Positions 1 through 8,402 of a DNA stretch of 16,783 bases are shown here, one piece after another. Below the pieces are notes generated by a model. That model ran no database searches. It worked only from the letters and a program-made list of their open reading frames with translations, and was not told the DNA's origin. A program made the translations under genes and the position numbers. Numbering within the stretch: the stretch's first letter is position 1; each line of letters starts with the position of its first letter. The stretch covers positions 1-16,783 of the forward strand of contig JAZSON010000003.1 of assembly GCA_045536965.1 (NCBI GenBank). The letters run 5' to 3'. The stretch comes from UBA5448 sp045536965 (GTDB lineage Bacteria; Bacillota; Clostridia; Oscillospirales; SIG627).

Positions 1-61
1 AAATGTAAATAAAATAATAGTTTTATTGTCAAAAATGCAGGATTTGCAAGGCTTTCGGCGT

Positions 62-96
62 AAAAAAAGACCCTGCAAGATTTCTCTTGCAAGGTC
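62..96 (-). terminator. Intrinsic terminator downstream of ppdK
   Basis: An 11-bp inverted repeat with one mismatch (arms 69-79 and 86-96, 6-base loop) is followed on the minus strand by seven U residues (A-run at 62-68). It lies about 50 bp past the ppdK stop codon, so it ends that transcript. The other side of the hairpin also carries a short T-run (about 99-103), so weak bidirectional action is possible. Confidence 0.85.
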
Positions 97-148
97 AATT
101 TTTCTATTGTGGTTTTACAATCTGGGTTTGCCCCAAATCATGATTTAA

Positions 149-2782
149 TTATTTCCCACTTTCGCGGATAGCAGCCTGAGCGGCGGCAAGACGGGCAATG
201 GGCACACGGTAAGGCGAGCACGAGACGTAGTTCAGTCCCGCTTTATGACAAAATGCGATGCTGGAGGGATCACCGCCGTGTTCACCGCAAATACCCAGCT
301 TAATGTCGGGGCGGGTCTGTTTACCCAGATCGGCAGCCATCTTCACCAATTTACCGACACCGTTTTGGTCCAAACGGGCAAACGGATCGCTGTCATAAAT
401 TTTCTTATCGTAGTATGCACCCAAGAATTTTCCGGCGTCGTCACGGGAGAAGCCGAAGGTCATCTGGGTTAAATCGTTGGTACCGAAGCTGAAGAATTCT
501 GCTTCTTTGGCAATTTCATCGGCCACCAAAGCAGCGCGCGGAATCTCGATCATGGTACCAACCTTGTAGGTCAAAGAAACACCGGCATCGGCAATTTCTT
601 TGTCAGCCGTGGCTACGACAACACCTTTAACATAGGCCAGCTCCTTCACTTCGCCAACCAAGGGAATCATGATTTCAGGCACAACATTCCAGTCGGGATG
701 TCTATTTTGAACAGCAATGGCAGCGCGGATAACAGCGCTGGTCTGCATAGCGGCAATTTCAGGGTAGGTAACGGCCAAACGGCAACCGCGGTGTCCCATC
801 ATTGGGTTAAATTCATGGAGAGAATCAATGATCGCTTTGATTTCGGCAACTGTCTTTCCTTGGTTTTCGGCCAGTTGTGCAATATCCTTTTCATCAGTGG
901 GAACAAACTCGTGAAGCGGGGGGTCTAAGAAACGAATGGTTACGGGATTGCCCTCCAATGCTTCATACAAAGCTTCAAAATCGCTCTGCTGCATGGGAAG
1001 AAGCTTCAAAAGAGCCGCTTCTCTCTGCTCGATGCTGTCCGAACAGATCATTTCTCGAATGGCGGGGATGCGGGCAGGATCAAAGAACATATGCTCAGTA
1101 CGGCACAAACCGATACCTTCGGCACCAAACAGTCTTGCCTGTTTTGCATCGGCGGGGGTGTCGGCGTTGGTTCTGACCTTCAATGTGCGGTAGCTGTCAG
1201 CCCACTTCATAATTCTGTCAAATTCGCCCGAAATGGTAGCGGGAACGGTCGGGATGCCTTCACCGTAAATTTTACCGGTCGAGCCGTCGAGCGAGATCAT
1301 ATCGCCTTCGACGTATTTTCTGCCTGCCAACGTAAAGCACTTGTTTTCTTCATCCATTTTGATGTCGCCGCAACCCGATACACAGCAGGTGCCCATACCG
1401 CGGGCAACCACAGCCGCGTGGGAGGTCATACCGCCGCGAACGGTCAGGATACCTTGCGCATAGTGCATACCTTCAATATCTTCGGGAGAGGTTTCCAAAC
1501 GAACCAAAACAACTTTTTCGCCTCTCTTGGCCCACTCGGTGGCATCTTCGGCGGTAAATACGATCTTACCGCAGGCAGCGCCGGGAGAAGCCGCCAAAGC
1601 AGTTGCAACAGGTTGCGCCGTTTTGAGTTTAGAGGGCTCAAACTGGGGATGAAGAAGTGCATCCAACTGCTTGGGATCGATCATACAAACAGCATCCTGC
1701 TCGCTGATCATGCCTTCATCCACCAAATCACAAGCAATCTTCAAAGCAGCAGCGGCAGTTCTCTTGCCGTTACGGGTCTGCAGCATAAACAGCTTGCCAT
1801 CCTCGATGGTAAACTCCATATCCTGCATATCGCGGTAATGATTTTCCAATTTGCCGCAGATTTCCACAAACTGCTTATAAGCGCTCGGCATAACCTCTGC
1901 CAAGCGATCGATCTGTTGGGGAGTACGCACGCCGGCAACGACGTCTTCACCCTGTGCGTTCATCAAAAATTCGCCGTAAAGCTTCTTTTCGCCTGTCGCG
2001 GGATTACGTGTAAAGGCAACGCCGGTACCCGAAGTATCGCCTGTATTACCGAAAACCATCATTTGTACGTTGACAGCGGTACCCCATTCGGAGGGAATAT
2101 CATTCATTCTGCGGTAATAAATGGCGCGGGGGTTATCCCAGGAACGGAAAACGGCGCGAACGGCACCCATCAACTGTTCAACGGGATCACTGGGGAAGTC
2201 GTCCCCGATAGCCTTTTTATATTCGGCCTTGAAACGGCAGGCAAGCTCCTTGAGGTCAGCTGCATCCAGTTCGGTGTCAAGCTTGACTCCCTTGGCTTCC
2301 TTCATTTCATCAATAAGTTTTTCAAAATATTTCTTGCCGACCTCCATAACCACGTCGGAATACATCTGAATAAAACGACGGTAGGAGTCGTAAGCGAAAC
2401 GGGGATTTCCCGTCTTTTTTGCCATGGTTTCAACAACGGTATCGTTCATACCGAGGTTGAGAATGGTGTCCATCATACCCGGCATGGAAGCACGGGCACC
2501 CGAACGAACCGAAACAAGCAAGGGGTTGGTGGCATCACCAAACTTTTTACCTGTAATACCTTCTAATTTTGCAATGTTTTCCATGATCTCGGCGCGAATT
2601 TCTTCGTGGATGGTCTGCCCGTCTTCATAATAACGGGTACACGCCTCGGTTGTGATGGTAAAGCCTTGGGGAACGGGCATACCCAGTCCGGTCATCTCGG
2701 CCAGATTGGCGCCTTTGCCGCCCAAAAGCTCACGCATCTTTCCATTGCCTTCTGTGAATAAATAAACATACTTTTTCTTCAT
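149..2782 (-). CDS. ppdK: Pyruvate, phosphate dikinase
   Basis: The enzyme interconverts pyruvate + ATP + Pi with phosphoenolpyruvate + AMP + PPi in the cytosol; in anaerobes it often runs toward pyruvate in PPi-dependent glycolysis. The protein has 877 residues, normal for the family. The N-terminal ATP-grasp domain begins with LLGGKGANLAEM. The central phosphohistidine domain has GGMTSHAAVVARGMG with catalytic His455, the same number as in the Clostridium symbiosum enzyme. The C-terminal PEP/pyruvate barrel has the CGEHGGDP loop with Cys832. I chose the ATG at 2782 because GGAGG lies 9 bases upstream; an in-frame GTG at 2800 and ATG at 2791 lie before or directly against that site. An extended -10 promoter lies upstream and a hairpin terminator downstream, so it is probably monocistronic. 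The frame is intact. Confidence 0.98.
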   Translation of the reverse strand: MKKKYVYLFTEGNGKMRELLGGKGANLAEMTGLGMPVPQGFTITTEACTRYYEDGQTIHEEIRAEIMENIAKLEGITGKKFGDATNPLLVSVRSGARASMPGMMDTILNLGMNDTVVETMAKKTGNPRFAYDSYRRFIQMYSDVVMEVGKKYFEKLIDEMKEAKGVKLDTELDAADLKELACRFKAEYKKAIGDDFPSDPVEQLMGAVRAVFRSWDNPRAIYYRRMNDIPSEWGTAVNVQMMVFGNTGDTSGTGVAFTRNPATGEKKLYGEFLMNAQGEDVVAGVRTPQQIDRLAEVMPSAYKQFVEICGKLENHYRDMQDMEFTIEDGKLFMLQTRNGKRTAAAALKIACDLVDEGMISEQDAVCMIDPKQLDALLHPQFEPSKLKTAQPVATALAASPGAACGKIVFTAEDATEWAKRGEKVVLVRLETSPEDIEGMHYAQGILTVRGGMTSHAAVVARGMGTCCVSGCGDIKMDEENKCFTLAGRKYVEGDMISLDGSTGKIYGEGIPTVPATISGEFDRIMKWADSYRTLKVRTNADTPADAKQARLFGAEGIGLCRTEHMFFDPARIPAIREMICSDSIEQREAALLKLLPMQQSDFEALYEALEGNPVTIRFLDPPLHEFVPTDEKDIAQLAENQGKTVAEIKAIIDSLHEFNPMMGHRGCRLAVTYPEIAAMQTSAVIRAAIAVQNRHPDWNVVPEIMIPLVGEVKELAYVKGVVVATADKEIADAGVSLTYKVGTMIEIPRAALVADEIAKEAEFFSFGTNDLTQMTFGFSRDDAGKFLGAYYDKKIYDSDPFARLDQNGVGKLVKMAADLGKQTRPDIKLGICGEHGGDPSSIAFCHKAGLNYVSCSPYRVPIARLAAAQAAIRESGK

Positions 2783-2827
2783 ACTATGCATCCTCCGCAC
2801 ATAATCTAATTTCCTTTAGTCGCCATC

Positions 2828-2836
2828 ATTATAACA
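2828..2836 (-). promoter_or_regulatory. Extended -10 promoter for ppdK
   Basis: On the minus strand the sequence TGTTATAAT gives a perfect TATAAT with an upstream TG (extended -10). No good -35 is visible at 17 bases: the position is taken up by the T-tract of the mrnC terminator. It is about 45 bases upstream of the ppdK start. Confidence 0.55.
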
Positions 2837-2848
2837 TAGTATCTTTAC

Positions 2849-2897
2849 AAAAAAAAGCATTTTCCCGAAAAAAACAGCGCCCACAAGGCAAAATGCT
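2849..2897 (-). terminator. Intrinsic terminator after mrnC
   Basis: Eight-base arms AGCATTTT and AAAATGCT (2890-2897 and 2856-2863), extended by a CC/GG pair after a mismatch, are followed on the minus strand by a run of eight T (A-run 2849-2856). The 5' arm overlaps the mrnC stop codon. It separates mrnC from ppdK. Confidence 0.7.
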
Positions 2898-3268
2898 CAA
2901 TTTTTTTCTTCAATTGTTTGAAAAATCAACGAAAATAACATATTCAATCTTTCGTGACAATCGTTTTCATACATCCACCCCAGCAAAATCTCCAACGCAG
3001 TCGCCATGCGGTACTCGGAAAAGGTGGCACTTTTGGGAGCATGATCGCTTTTTAAATTGCGGCCTTTTCTGCAAATTTCAGCTTCTTCTTCGGTCAGGTC
3101 ATCCAAAATTTCTTTTAAAACCCACGCCTGACAGCTGGCCGTTACATAGGATAAGGCGCGCTTATTGGCTTCCTTCGGATCGACCACCCCTATATCAATA
3201 AGATGTTTTCTGACCGCCAATTCATACACGGCATCCCCCAAATAAGCGAGCATTTTCAAATCTTGCAT
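2897..3268 (-). CDS. mrnC: Mini-ribonuclease III (23S rRNA maturation)
   Basis: Mini-III is a dimeric RNase III-type double-strand endonuclease without the dsRNA-binding domain; it trims 23S rRNA ends in Firmicutes. The 123-residue protein has the family signature YLGDAVYE at residues 9-16 (catalytic Asp12) and the second acidic motif ATALEILLGWMY at 89-100 (Glu93). The B. subtilis protein is about 143 residues, so this is slightly short. I chose the ATG at 3268 because GGGGAGG precedes it by 5 bases; the upstream in-frame ATG at 3304 has no such site. In B. subtilis the gene lies in the cysS region; here it is followed by its own terminator and ppdK, and is divergent from dut. Confidence 0.93.
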   Translation of the reverse strand: MQDLKMLAYLGDAVYELAVRKHLIDIGVVDPKEANKRALSYVTASCQAWVLKEILDDLTEEEAEICRKGRNLKSDHAPKSATFSEYRMATALEILLGWMYENDCHERLNMLFSLIFQTIEEKN

Positions 3269-3340
3269 TGCATCCTCCCCTTTTGATTCAACATTTTTCG
3301 GCATTTTGGCAAAACTTCCGAAAAATTATGAAAAAAACTA

Positions 3341-3369
3341 TTCCCAATCTGTACGGAATATATTATAAT
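3341..3369 (+). promoter_or_regulatory. Probable sigma-A promoter for dut-maf
   Basis: TATAAT at 3364-3369 is perfect. TTCCCA at 3341-3346 matches four of six -35 bases at a 17-base spacing. It points to dut, about 45 bases downstream, and lies in the divergent mrnC/dut gap. Confidence 0.55.
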
Positions 3370-3413
3370 GGGTATAACTGCAAAGTGCAAGATTTTTTTG
3401 TGAGGTTTTGTTT

Positions 3414-3857
3414 ATGAAGTTGATGTTGAAAAAAGTACGGCCCAATGCCGTTTTACCGCAATATATGTCGGATGCCGCTGCCGCTATGGATCTTTGCGCC
3501 TGTCTTGATGCCCCCGTGACCATCCAACCAGGACAACGCGCCCTCGTCCCCACAGGCATCGCAATTTCCCCCGAAAGCACAAATATCGTTTCTCTGCTTT
3601 GCGCCCGCAGCGGACTTGCCGCCAAGCACGGCATCACATTGGCAAACGCCGTCGGTGTCATCGACGCCGACTATCGCGGCGAAATCAAGGTCGCCCTTAT
3701 CAATCTTTCAGATACACCCTTCACCATAGAAGACGGTATGCGCATCGCGCAACTGATGATTATGTCGGTCTGCCGCGCCGACCTTGTGGAAACCGATACA
3801 CTCGATGAAACCGCTCGCGGCGCAGGCGGCTTCGGCTCGACGGGAATCAAGGTGTGA
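3414..3857 (+). CDS. dut: dUTP diphosphatase (trimeric dUTPase)
   Basis: Hydrolyses dUTP to dUMP + PPi, keeping uracil out of DNA and supplying dUMP for dTMP synthesis. The 147-residue protein shows all five trimeric dUTPase motifs: AAMDLCA (residues 23-29), ARSGLAAKHGI (64-74), GVIDADYRGEIKV (81-93, with uridine-binding Asp/Tyr), RIAQLMI (110-116) and the C-terminal Gly-rich RGAGGFGSTG (135-144). I chose the ATG at 3414 because GAGGT lies 7 bases upstream; a TTG at 3408 would sit on the ribosome site. maf begins one base after the stop, so the two are co-transcribed. Confidence 0.96.
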   Translation: MKLMLKKVRPNAVLPQYMSDAAAAMDLCACLDAPVTIQPGQRALVPTGIAISPESTNIVSLLCARSGLAAKHGITLANAVGVIDADYRGEIKVALINLSDTPFTIEDGMRIAQLMIMSVCRADLVETDTLDETARGAGGFGSTGIKV

Positions 3858-3858
3858 C

Positions 3859-4476
3859 ATGGAAAAATTGATTTTAGCCTCTGCTTCTCCCCGCCGTTCT
3901 CAACTGCTCCGTCAGGCAGGCATTCCCTTTGACTGCATTCCTGCCGATGTGTCCGAAGAGTGCGACCGCTCCCTCTCCCCCGATCTGGTGGTCAACACCC
4001 TATCCGGAAGAAAAGCGAAAACGGTGGCCGACCTTTACCCGAACAGAGTCGTTTTAGCCGCCGATACCGTAGTGGTTTTGAATGGGGAAATTCTCGAAAA
4101 ACCGCACACAGCCGAAAATGCGCGTCGGATGCTCAACGCCCTTTCGGGAAGCACGCATGAGGTACTCACCTCTGTTTCCCTTGGCACTAACAACGACTTT
4201 TACACCGAATGCGTACGCACAAAAGTTATTTTCCGCCCCCTCACCCCTGATGAAATCGATGCCTATATTGCAACGGGCGAACCGCTCGACAAGGCAGGGG
4301 CGTACGGTGTGCAGGAAGGCGCCTGCATTTTTGTCCGAGCCATTGACGGAGATTACTACAATGTGGTTGGCCTTCCCATTTGCCGCGTCTACGAATTGCT
4401 TTCGGAGAAATACCCGCAAATTTTATCGCAGATCCATCCCGCAGGCAGCGTAAGCAGTGCCCACAGCGCGGTATAA
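3859..4476 (+). CDS. maf: Maf family nucleotide pyrophosphatase
   Basis: Maf proteins hydrolyse non-canonical or pyrimidine NTPs (dTTP/UTP/m5UTP class) to monophosphates and, in Bacillus, affect septum formation. The 205-residue protein begins with the phosphate-binding motif LASASPRR (residues 6-13), then AADTVV with the general-base region at Asp69, EPLDKAGAYGVQ (141-152) and the closing GDYYNVVGLP (163-172). The start at 3859 follows the dut stop by one base, implying translational coupling. The final 88 bp overlap the 3' end of a gene on the opposite strand, so this tail is under coding constraint from both sides. Confidence 0.95.
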   Translation: MEKLILASASPRRSQLLRQAGIPFDCIPADVSEECDRSLSPDLVVNTLSGRKAKTVADLYPNRVVLAADTVVVLNGEILEKPHTAENARRMLNALSGSTHEVLTSVSLGTNNDFYTECVRTKVIFRPLTPDEIDAYIATGEPLDKAGAYGVQEGACIFVRAIDGDYYNVVGLPICRVYELLSEKYPQILSQIHPAGSVSSAHSAV

Positions 4477-4784
4477 GGCAAACAGACCTGCCCCATTATA
4501 TTACCCCACACCCGCGAATAGTCCCATACTTTCCAATTAAAAAGAAGATTAACGGTACAGCCGACCAAAAATTCGGTACCCGTTATCATAAAACAACCCG
4601 CCAAACAATAATAAATGCTTCTTTTCCCTCGCATGCTTTTCCGCAGTCGGTAAAGTCCCGCAAGACAGGCGCCGCCCGTCAAGAGCATGCTCCAATGCGT
4701 AAATCCGCGCCAGACTATTTCAAGCGTTCCATATACGCCCGCCCCGATTAAAAACGCAACCGCGTACGGTTTTCCCTTCTGCAT
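4389..4784 (-). CDS. Small CmpB-like putative ABC transporter permease-family membrane protein
   Basis: The 131-residue protein (start ATG 4784) is mostly membrane-spanning, with about four hydrophobic segments. It carries conserved stretches I recognise from the PF06541 'ABC_trans_CmpB / putative ABC transporter permease' family: EIVWRGFTHWSMLLTGG near the N-terminus, then TGTEFLVG and WDYSRVWGNIMGQVCLPY. Despite the family label its transport role is unproven. A GTG at 4790 with AAAGGA ten bases upstream is an equally good start; a TTG at 4829 is less likely. The gene runs against a plus-strand gene cluster and overlaps the end of maf by 88 bp. The conserved residues show that this frame is real rather than a shadow. 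Confidence 0.8.
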   Translation of the reverse strand: MQKGKPYAVAFLIGAGVYGTLEIVWRGFTHWSMLLTGGACLAGLYRLRKSMRGKRSIYYCLAGCFMITGTEFLVGCTVNLLFNWKVWDYSRVWGNIMGQVCLPYTALWALLTLPAGWICDKICGYFSESNS

Positions 4785-4852
4785 TGTCACGGAACATACA
4801 TCCTTTCCCTCTGATTTTCTCCAAAACAAACCAACTTATACAAGGAGCCATC

Positions 4853-5371
4853 ATGAAAAAAGTGCTCGTTTTTCTGCTTTTTCTTTGCGTATTAACAGGT
4901 TGTGAAGGCGGTGTATCGGCCGATTTCTCCCGCCCCACCGATGCAACCCCTCTCTCGCTGATGCTGGAATTGAACGACCGCACAATTCACAGCGAATTTT
5001 ATTTGTATACCGATGTTGAAAACGGGCTTTATTCTGCCCCCGATGAAACCACTGCCGCCACTTTCTTCGGCGGCGGTGACCTCCCCCTCGACCTTTCTCT
5101 CATCGAAAACTACGCCATTCGTACCGCCTGCCACGAAAGCGACGAAATCATCATCATTTCCATCAAAGAAGAAAGCAGCGCGCAAGAAGTGAAAACTTGG
5201 ATGGCAAACCGCATTGCCGCGCGAGTAAAAGCCTCTGACAAACCCGCAAGCAACCAAAACTCTCTCATCAATCAAAAAGGAAAGTTCCTCTACTCGGTTC
5301 TCTGTGAAAACGCTTCTTCCGTCGGCAGTCTGCTTCTTGAAAGCATCTCTGCCGCTTACAATGACTTATGA
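4853..5371 (+). CDS. DUF4358-like lipoprotein
   Basis: The 172-residue protein has a clear type II signal: Lys-Lys start, a hydrophobic core (residues 4-13), and lipobox LTGC with lipidated Cys17. It should be anchored on the outer face of the membrane. The mature part has an Asp/Glu-rich first half and a stretch IIIISIKEESSAQEVKTW, resembling Firmicute DUF4358 lipoproteins. The family assignment is tentative and the function unknown. AAGGAG at 4842-4847 places the start at 4853. Its stop overlaps the pgeF start (ATGA, 5368-5371). No strong promoter is visible directly upstream, where the antisense CmpB-like gene lies. Confidence 0.85.
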   Translation: MKKVLVFLLFLCVLTGCEGGVSADFSRPTDATPLSLMLELNDRTIHSEFYLYTDVENGLYSAPDETTAATFFGGGDLPLDLSLIENYAIRTACHESDEIIIISIKEESSAQEVKTWMANRIAARVKASDKPASNQNSLINQKGKFLYSVLCENASSVGSLLLESISAAYNDL

Positions 5372-6192
5372 TCGGTTTTTCCCGTTTCACAGCAGGCGCT
5401 TTACCCCTCATCACCGTAGATTCGTTTATGGCTTTGGGGTGTTTTGCCGCCTATACCACAAGACATGGAGGTATCAGCCTCCCACCTTATGATTCTTTAA
5501 ACCTTGCTTTTTCCGAAACGCGTGGGGACACGCGGGAAAACGTGGAAAAAAATTGGCGCATTGTCACCCTTTCTCTCGGGTGCACCCCCGATCAACTCGT
5601 CCGTACCCGCCAGACCCATTCAAGCAATGTAGTCTATCTGGACCGTCCCATCGATTTTTCAACCGAAGCGTATAAAGACGGTGTTGACGGTGTCGTGACC
5701 GACCGCCCCGACCTTCTTCTGTCGGTAGTCACCGCCGATTGTCAGGGTGTTTTGCTTTTTGACCCCGTCCGTAAAATATATGCTGCTGTGCACAGCGGCT
5801 GGCGCGGCACCCTTGCCGACATCGCAGGGATTGCCGTTGAAAAAATGACCGCCCTCGGAAGCCGCCCCGAAAACATTCTCGCTTCAAGCGGCCCCTCCAT
5901 TGCTCCCTGTTGCTTTGAAGTGGGCGAAGATGTCGTATCCTTGTTTGAACAAGCTTGGGGAACTGTTTCAAAAAGCTTTTTTGTTCCGACAGAAAAAAAC
6001 GGAAAATATATGGGGGATATGCCCGCCTTCACGAAAATGTGTCTCATGAGGCGGGGCCTATTACCGCAAAACATACACCTGCTCTCTCTGTGCAGTTGTT
6101 GTGACCCCGCATTTTTCTCCCACCGCAGACAAAAAGGACAGCGCGGAACCATGGCCGCCTTGATCATCGGAAAGGAATGGAAAACAGAATGA
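5368..6192 (+). CDS. pgeF: Laccase-domain purine nucleoside phosphorylase / peptidoglycan editing factor (YfiH)
   Basis: This is the PF02578 'multi-copper polyphenol oxidase/laccase domain' family. Members act on purine nucleosides (adenosine deaminase/phosphorylase activities), and in E. coli YfiH/PgeF prevents L-Ser from entering peptidoglycan. The 274-residue protein has the metal triad in the expected contexts: His84 in RQTHSSN, Cys125 in VTADCQGVLLFDP and His142 in AAVHSGWRGT. The C-terminal CSCCDPAFFSHRR segment is also typical. It starts inside the lipoprotein stop codon (ATGA) and ends in another ATGA shared with the next gene, so translation is coupled on both sides. Confidence 0.95.
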   Translation: MIGFSRFTAGALPLITVDSFMALGCFAAYTTRHGGISLPPYDSLNLAFSETRGDTRENVEKNWRIVTLSLGCTPDQLVRTRQTHSSNVVYLDRPIDFSTEAYKDGVDGVVTDRPDLLLSVVTADCQGVLLFDPVRKIYAAVHSGWRGTLADIAGIAVEKMTALGSRPENILASSGPSIAPCCFEVGEDVVSLFEQAWGTVSKSFFVPTEKNGKYMGDMPAFTKMCLMRRGLLPQNIHLLSLCSCCDPAFFSHRRQKGQRGTMAALIIGKEWKTE

Positions 6193-8402
6193 CAAATCCC
6201 ATCGATTTTTGCATTCTACAACTCAGAATACACCGTTTTGCAGGTATTGGCGGTGTCAACCTTTCTTTTAAAGAAAATACCGTCAATATCGTATACGGAG
6301 AAAACCGCTCGGGAAAAACCAGTGTTTGTGAGTGTATTCGCTTTTTGCTCTACGGCCTGTCCTCTCCCGATAATATGCTCCCTTGGGAGGGAGAAGGGAA
6401 AATTTCGGCGGAAATGGAATTGCGTTGGGGTAACAGACATTGTCTCCTCTCCCGCTCCCATGACAACGGAAATGAATCTCTTTCCCTCATCGACATCGAC
6501 ACACGCGAAGAGATCCCCTTGACCACATCCCCGGGCGAGCTTTTTACGGGTTTGACCGACTGGATGTATATTCGCACCCTCTATTTTGCCCAAAAACAAA
6601 CCGACAATATCCAAAAAAATCTCGACAGCGCCTCGCTGGATCGCTTGGCTGCCCCCTTATGCGGCGAAAAGGAGCTTTATTCTCGCCACGAACGCCTCGT
6701 CCAAAAAAGCAACCATCTCATGAACGGCGATAAAAGCGGCCGCATCGATATCCTGCTTGAACAAAAGCACGCCTATGAAATTCATCGTGATGCACGCCGT
6801 GCCGAACAAGCAGAAATAGATCAACTGCAAGAAAAAATCACAAAACTTTCCGCAGCCATCGAAGAACAAAATCCCAAGACCGTTCTTTTGAAGGCCAATA
6901 TGAAGAACCTTTCGGACTCCATCAAAGGACTGGGGCAAACCGAGCAATTCGCCACCCTCCATTCCACCCTTTCAGCCGATGAACTGCGCTACCAACGTAT
7001 GCTGTCCGCCGCTAAAATCAACGGCGTTTTCCCCGCCCGCGAAGAGATAGACGCCCTCAAAGAAGAATACCAAAATTATCATGCTGCAACCGAACAGCTT
7101 ACAACCGAAAAAGACCGCCTTCTCAAAGTTAAAAACAACCTGGATATTCACAACGCACTGGTTGAAAGCAGTGAAGATGACATTGACCTGCTTTCCAAAA
7201 AATACAACCGCGCTTCTGCGCGTAGCCGTATTTGCATCTATTTTTCTTTGCTCTTTTTCATGTTGGCTTTTATCTGTACCCTTTTCTTGGATGATCTGTT
7301 TTTCCTTTGGTTTGACCGCGCTGACCGCTATTATCTCGGTTTTTGGCTCGGTGGATGCGCCCTGATCACAGGCTTCATTCTATTGACCCGCTTTTTTATG
7401 CGCCGTTCCGAAATGCACATATATTTGGAAGATGCGGGCGCCGATACAGCAGGCGACCTGAAAATCATGCGTGACCAAAAAGCCGCCCGCCGCCAATCCA
7501 TCTTGCTTTATGCCGCCGAAGTCAACAAACAGGAAAGCGTGACACGCGCTGCGCAGAAAAAACAAAACGATACACTGCAGGCTCTGCGCACACGTTTGTC
7601 TTTTGCTTGCAACGAAACCGTCCCCGTGGACACCTTGTTATATACAGCGCGCACGGTGCTCGAAAGCGCCTCCCCCATTTTTGCGCTGGAAAAGAAGATT
7701 GCCGAAGAAAAAAGCCGCTACAACAGCATGATGGAAGGGAATGCGGGCAAAGACTTTTTATCCATGCAAAGCGAATATGCCCGCATGGAGGAAGAACTTG
7801 CCGCCGTTCATGCAAGCACCCAAAAGCTCATGGAGGAAAAAAATACCCTTTCGGCGCGTTTGGAAGAAAAATTACAAAATAACACCCCCGATGAAAACCT
7901 CATCCGCGATATGCAAACCAAAGAAAAAGAACTGTTTGATTTACTGGAGCTTTACCGCGCCGTGCAAATGGAGGCAGAAGCACAAAAGCAGAAGATCGAA
8001 AGTTTTGAAGAAGAATTCAAAATGCCGCTCTGCAGTTATATCAACAGTTTTTTGTCGTTTACCATGCGCAAAGACGAAAGTTTTCTGCTCGGAAAGAGCC
8101 TCGAACTTTTGTACAAACGCAGCTCCACTGTCAACCCCGTCTATACAGCGGGCGGCGGTCTTTCGGAGTTGGCCATAATCGCCCTGCGACTTGCCTATAT
8201 CGAACAACTGCAGGGAAATTGCGCGCCCCTTTTGTTCGACGAAGCCTTCGCCTATGTCGACCGTCAATCCTTGAGCCATCTGTATGCGGCGCTGACGGGT
8301 GGCCGTCGTCGGCAAATCCTGTTTTTCAGCTCCTCCCAGCATGAAAAAAGCGCACTGCCCAAAAACGCCAACATCATTCGTCTTATGCGTGATCCATCAT
8401 GA
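6189..8402 (+). CDS. YhaN-like SMC/Rad50-type ATPase with two membrane helices
   Basis: The 737-residue protein has an SMC/Rad50 layout. An N-terminal half-ATPase carries Walker A GENRSGKTS (residues 37-45). Long charged coiled-coil-forming stretches (about 150-340 and 410-630) are interrupted by two hydrophobic helices (about 348-370 and 381-402). The C-terminal half-ATPase has the signature GGGLSE (655-660, followed by an LRLA-containing helix) and Walker B LLFDEA (Asp684-Glu685). YhaN of B. subtilis has the same design, with membrane helices between the coiled coils, and is encoded beside an SbcD-like nuclease. No nuclease gene is in this window. I prefer the ATG at 6189, in ATGA overlap with pgeF and 12 bases after AAAGGA, over the ATG at 6177 that abuts that site. 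It overlaps recG by 4 bases. Confidence 0.85.
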   Translation: MTNPIDFCILQLRIHRFAGIGGVNLSFKENTVNIVYGENRSGKTSVCECIRFLLYGLSSPDNMLPWEGEGKISAEMELRWGNRHCLLSRSHDNGNESLSLIDIDTREEIPLTTSPGELFTGLTDWMYIRTLYFAQKQTDNIQKNLDSASLDRLAAPLCGEKELYSRHERLVQKSNHLMNGDKSGRIDILLEQKHAYEIHRDARRAEQAEIDQLQEKITKLSAAIEEQNPKTVLLKANMKNLSDSIKGLGQTEQFATLHSTLSADELRYQRMLSAAKINGVFPAREEIDALKEEYQNYHAATEQLTTEKDRLLKVKNNLDIHNALVESSEDDIDLLSKKYNRASARSRICIYFSLLFFMLAFICTLFLDDLFFLWFDRADRYYLGFWLGGCALITGFILLTRFFMRRSEMHIYLEDAGADTAGDLKIMRDQKAARRQSILLYAAEVNKQESVTRAAQKKQNDTLQALRTRLSFACNETVPVDTLLYTARTVLESASPIFALEKKIAEEKSRYNSMMEGNAGKDFLSMQSEYARMEEELAAVHASTQKLMEEKNTLSARLEEKLQNNTPDENLIRDMQTKEKELFDLLELYRAVQMEAEAQKQKIESFEEEFKMPLCSYINSFLSFTMRKDESFLLGKSLELLYKRSSTVNPVYTAGGGLSELAIIALRLAYIEQLQGNCAPLLFDEAFAYVDRQSLSHLYAALTGGRRRQILFFSSSQHEKSALPKNANIIRLMRDPS

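Noticed and set aside
1091..2566. A 491-codon plus-strand frame antisense to ppdK
   Set aside because: It has no recognisable domain and no ribosome site. It is a shadow of the highly constrained ppdK frame, which has all catalytic motifs.
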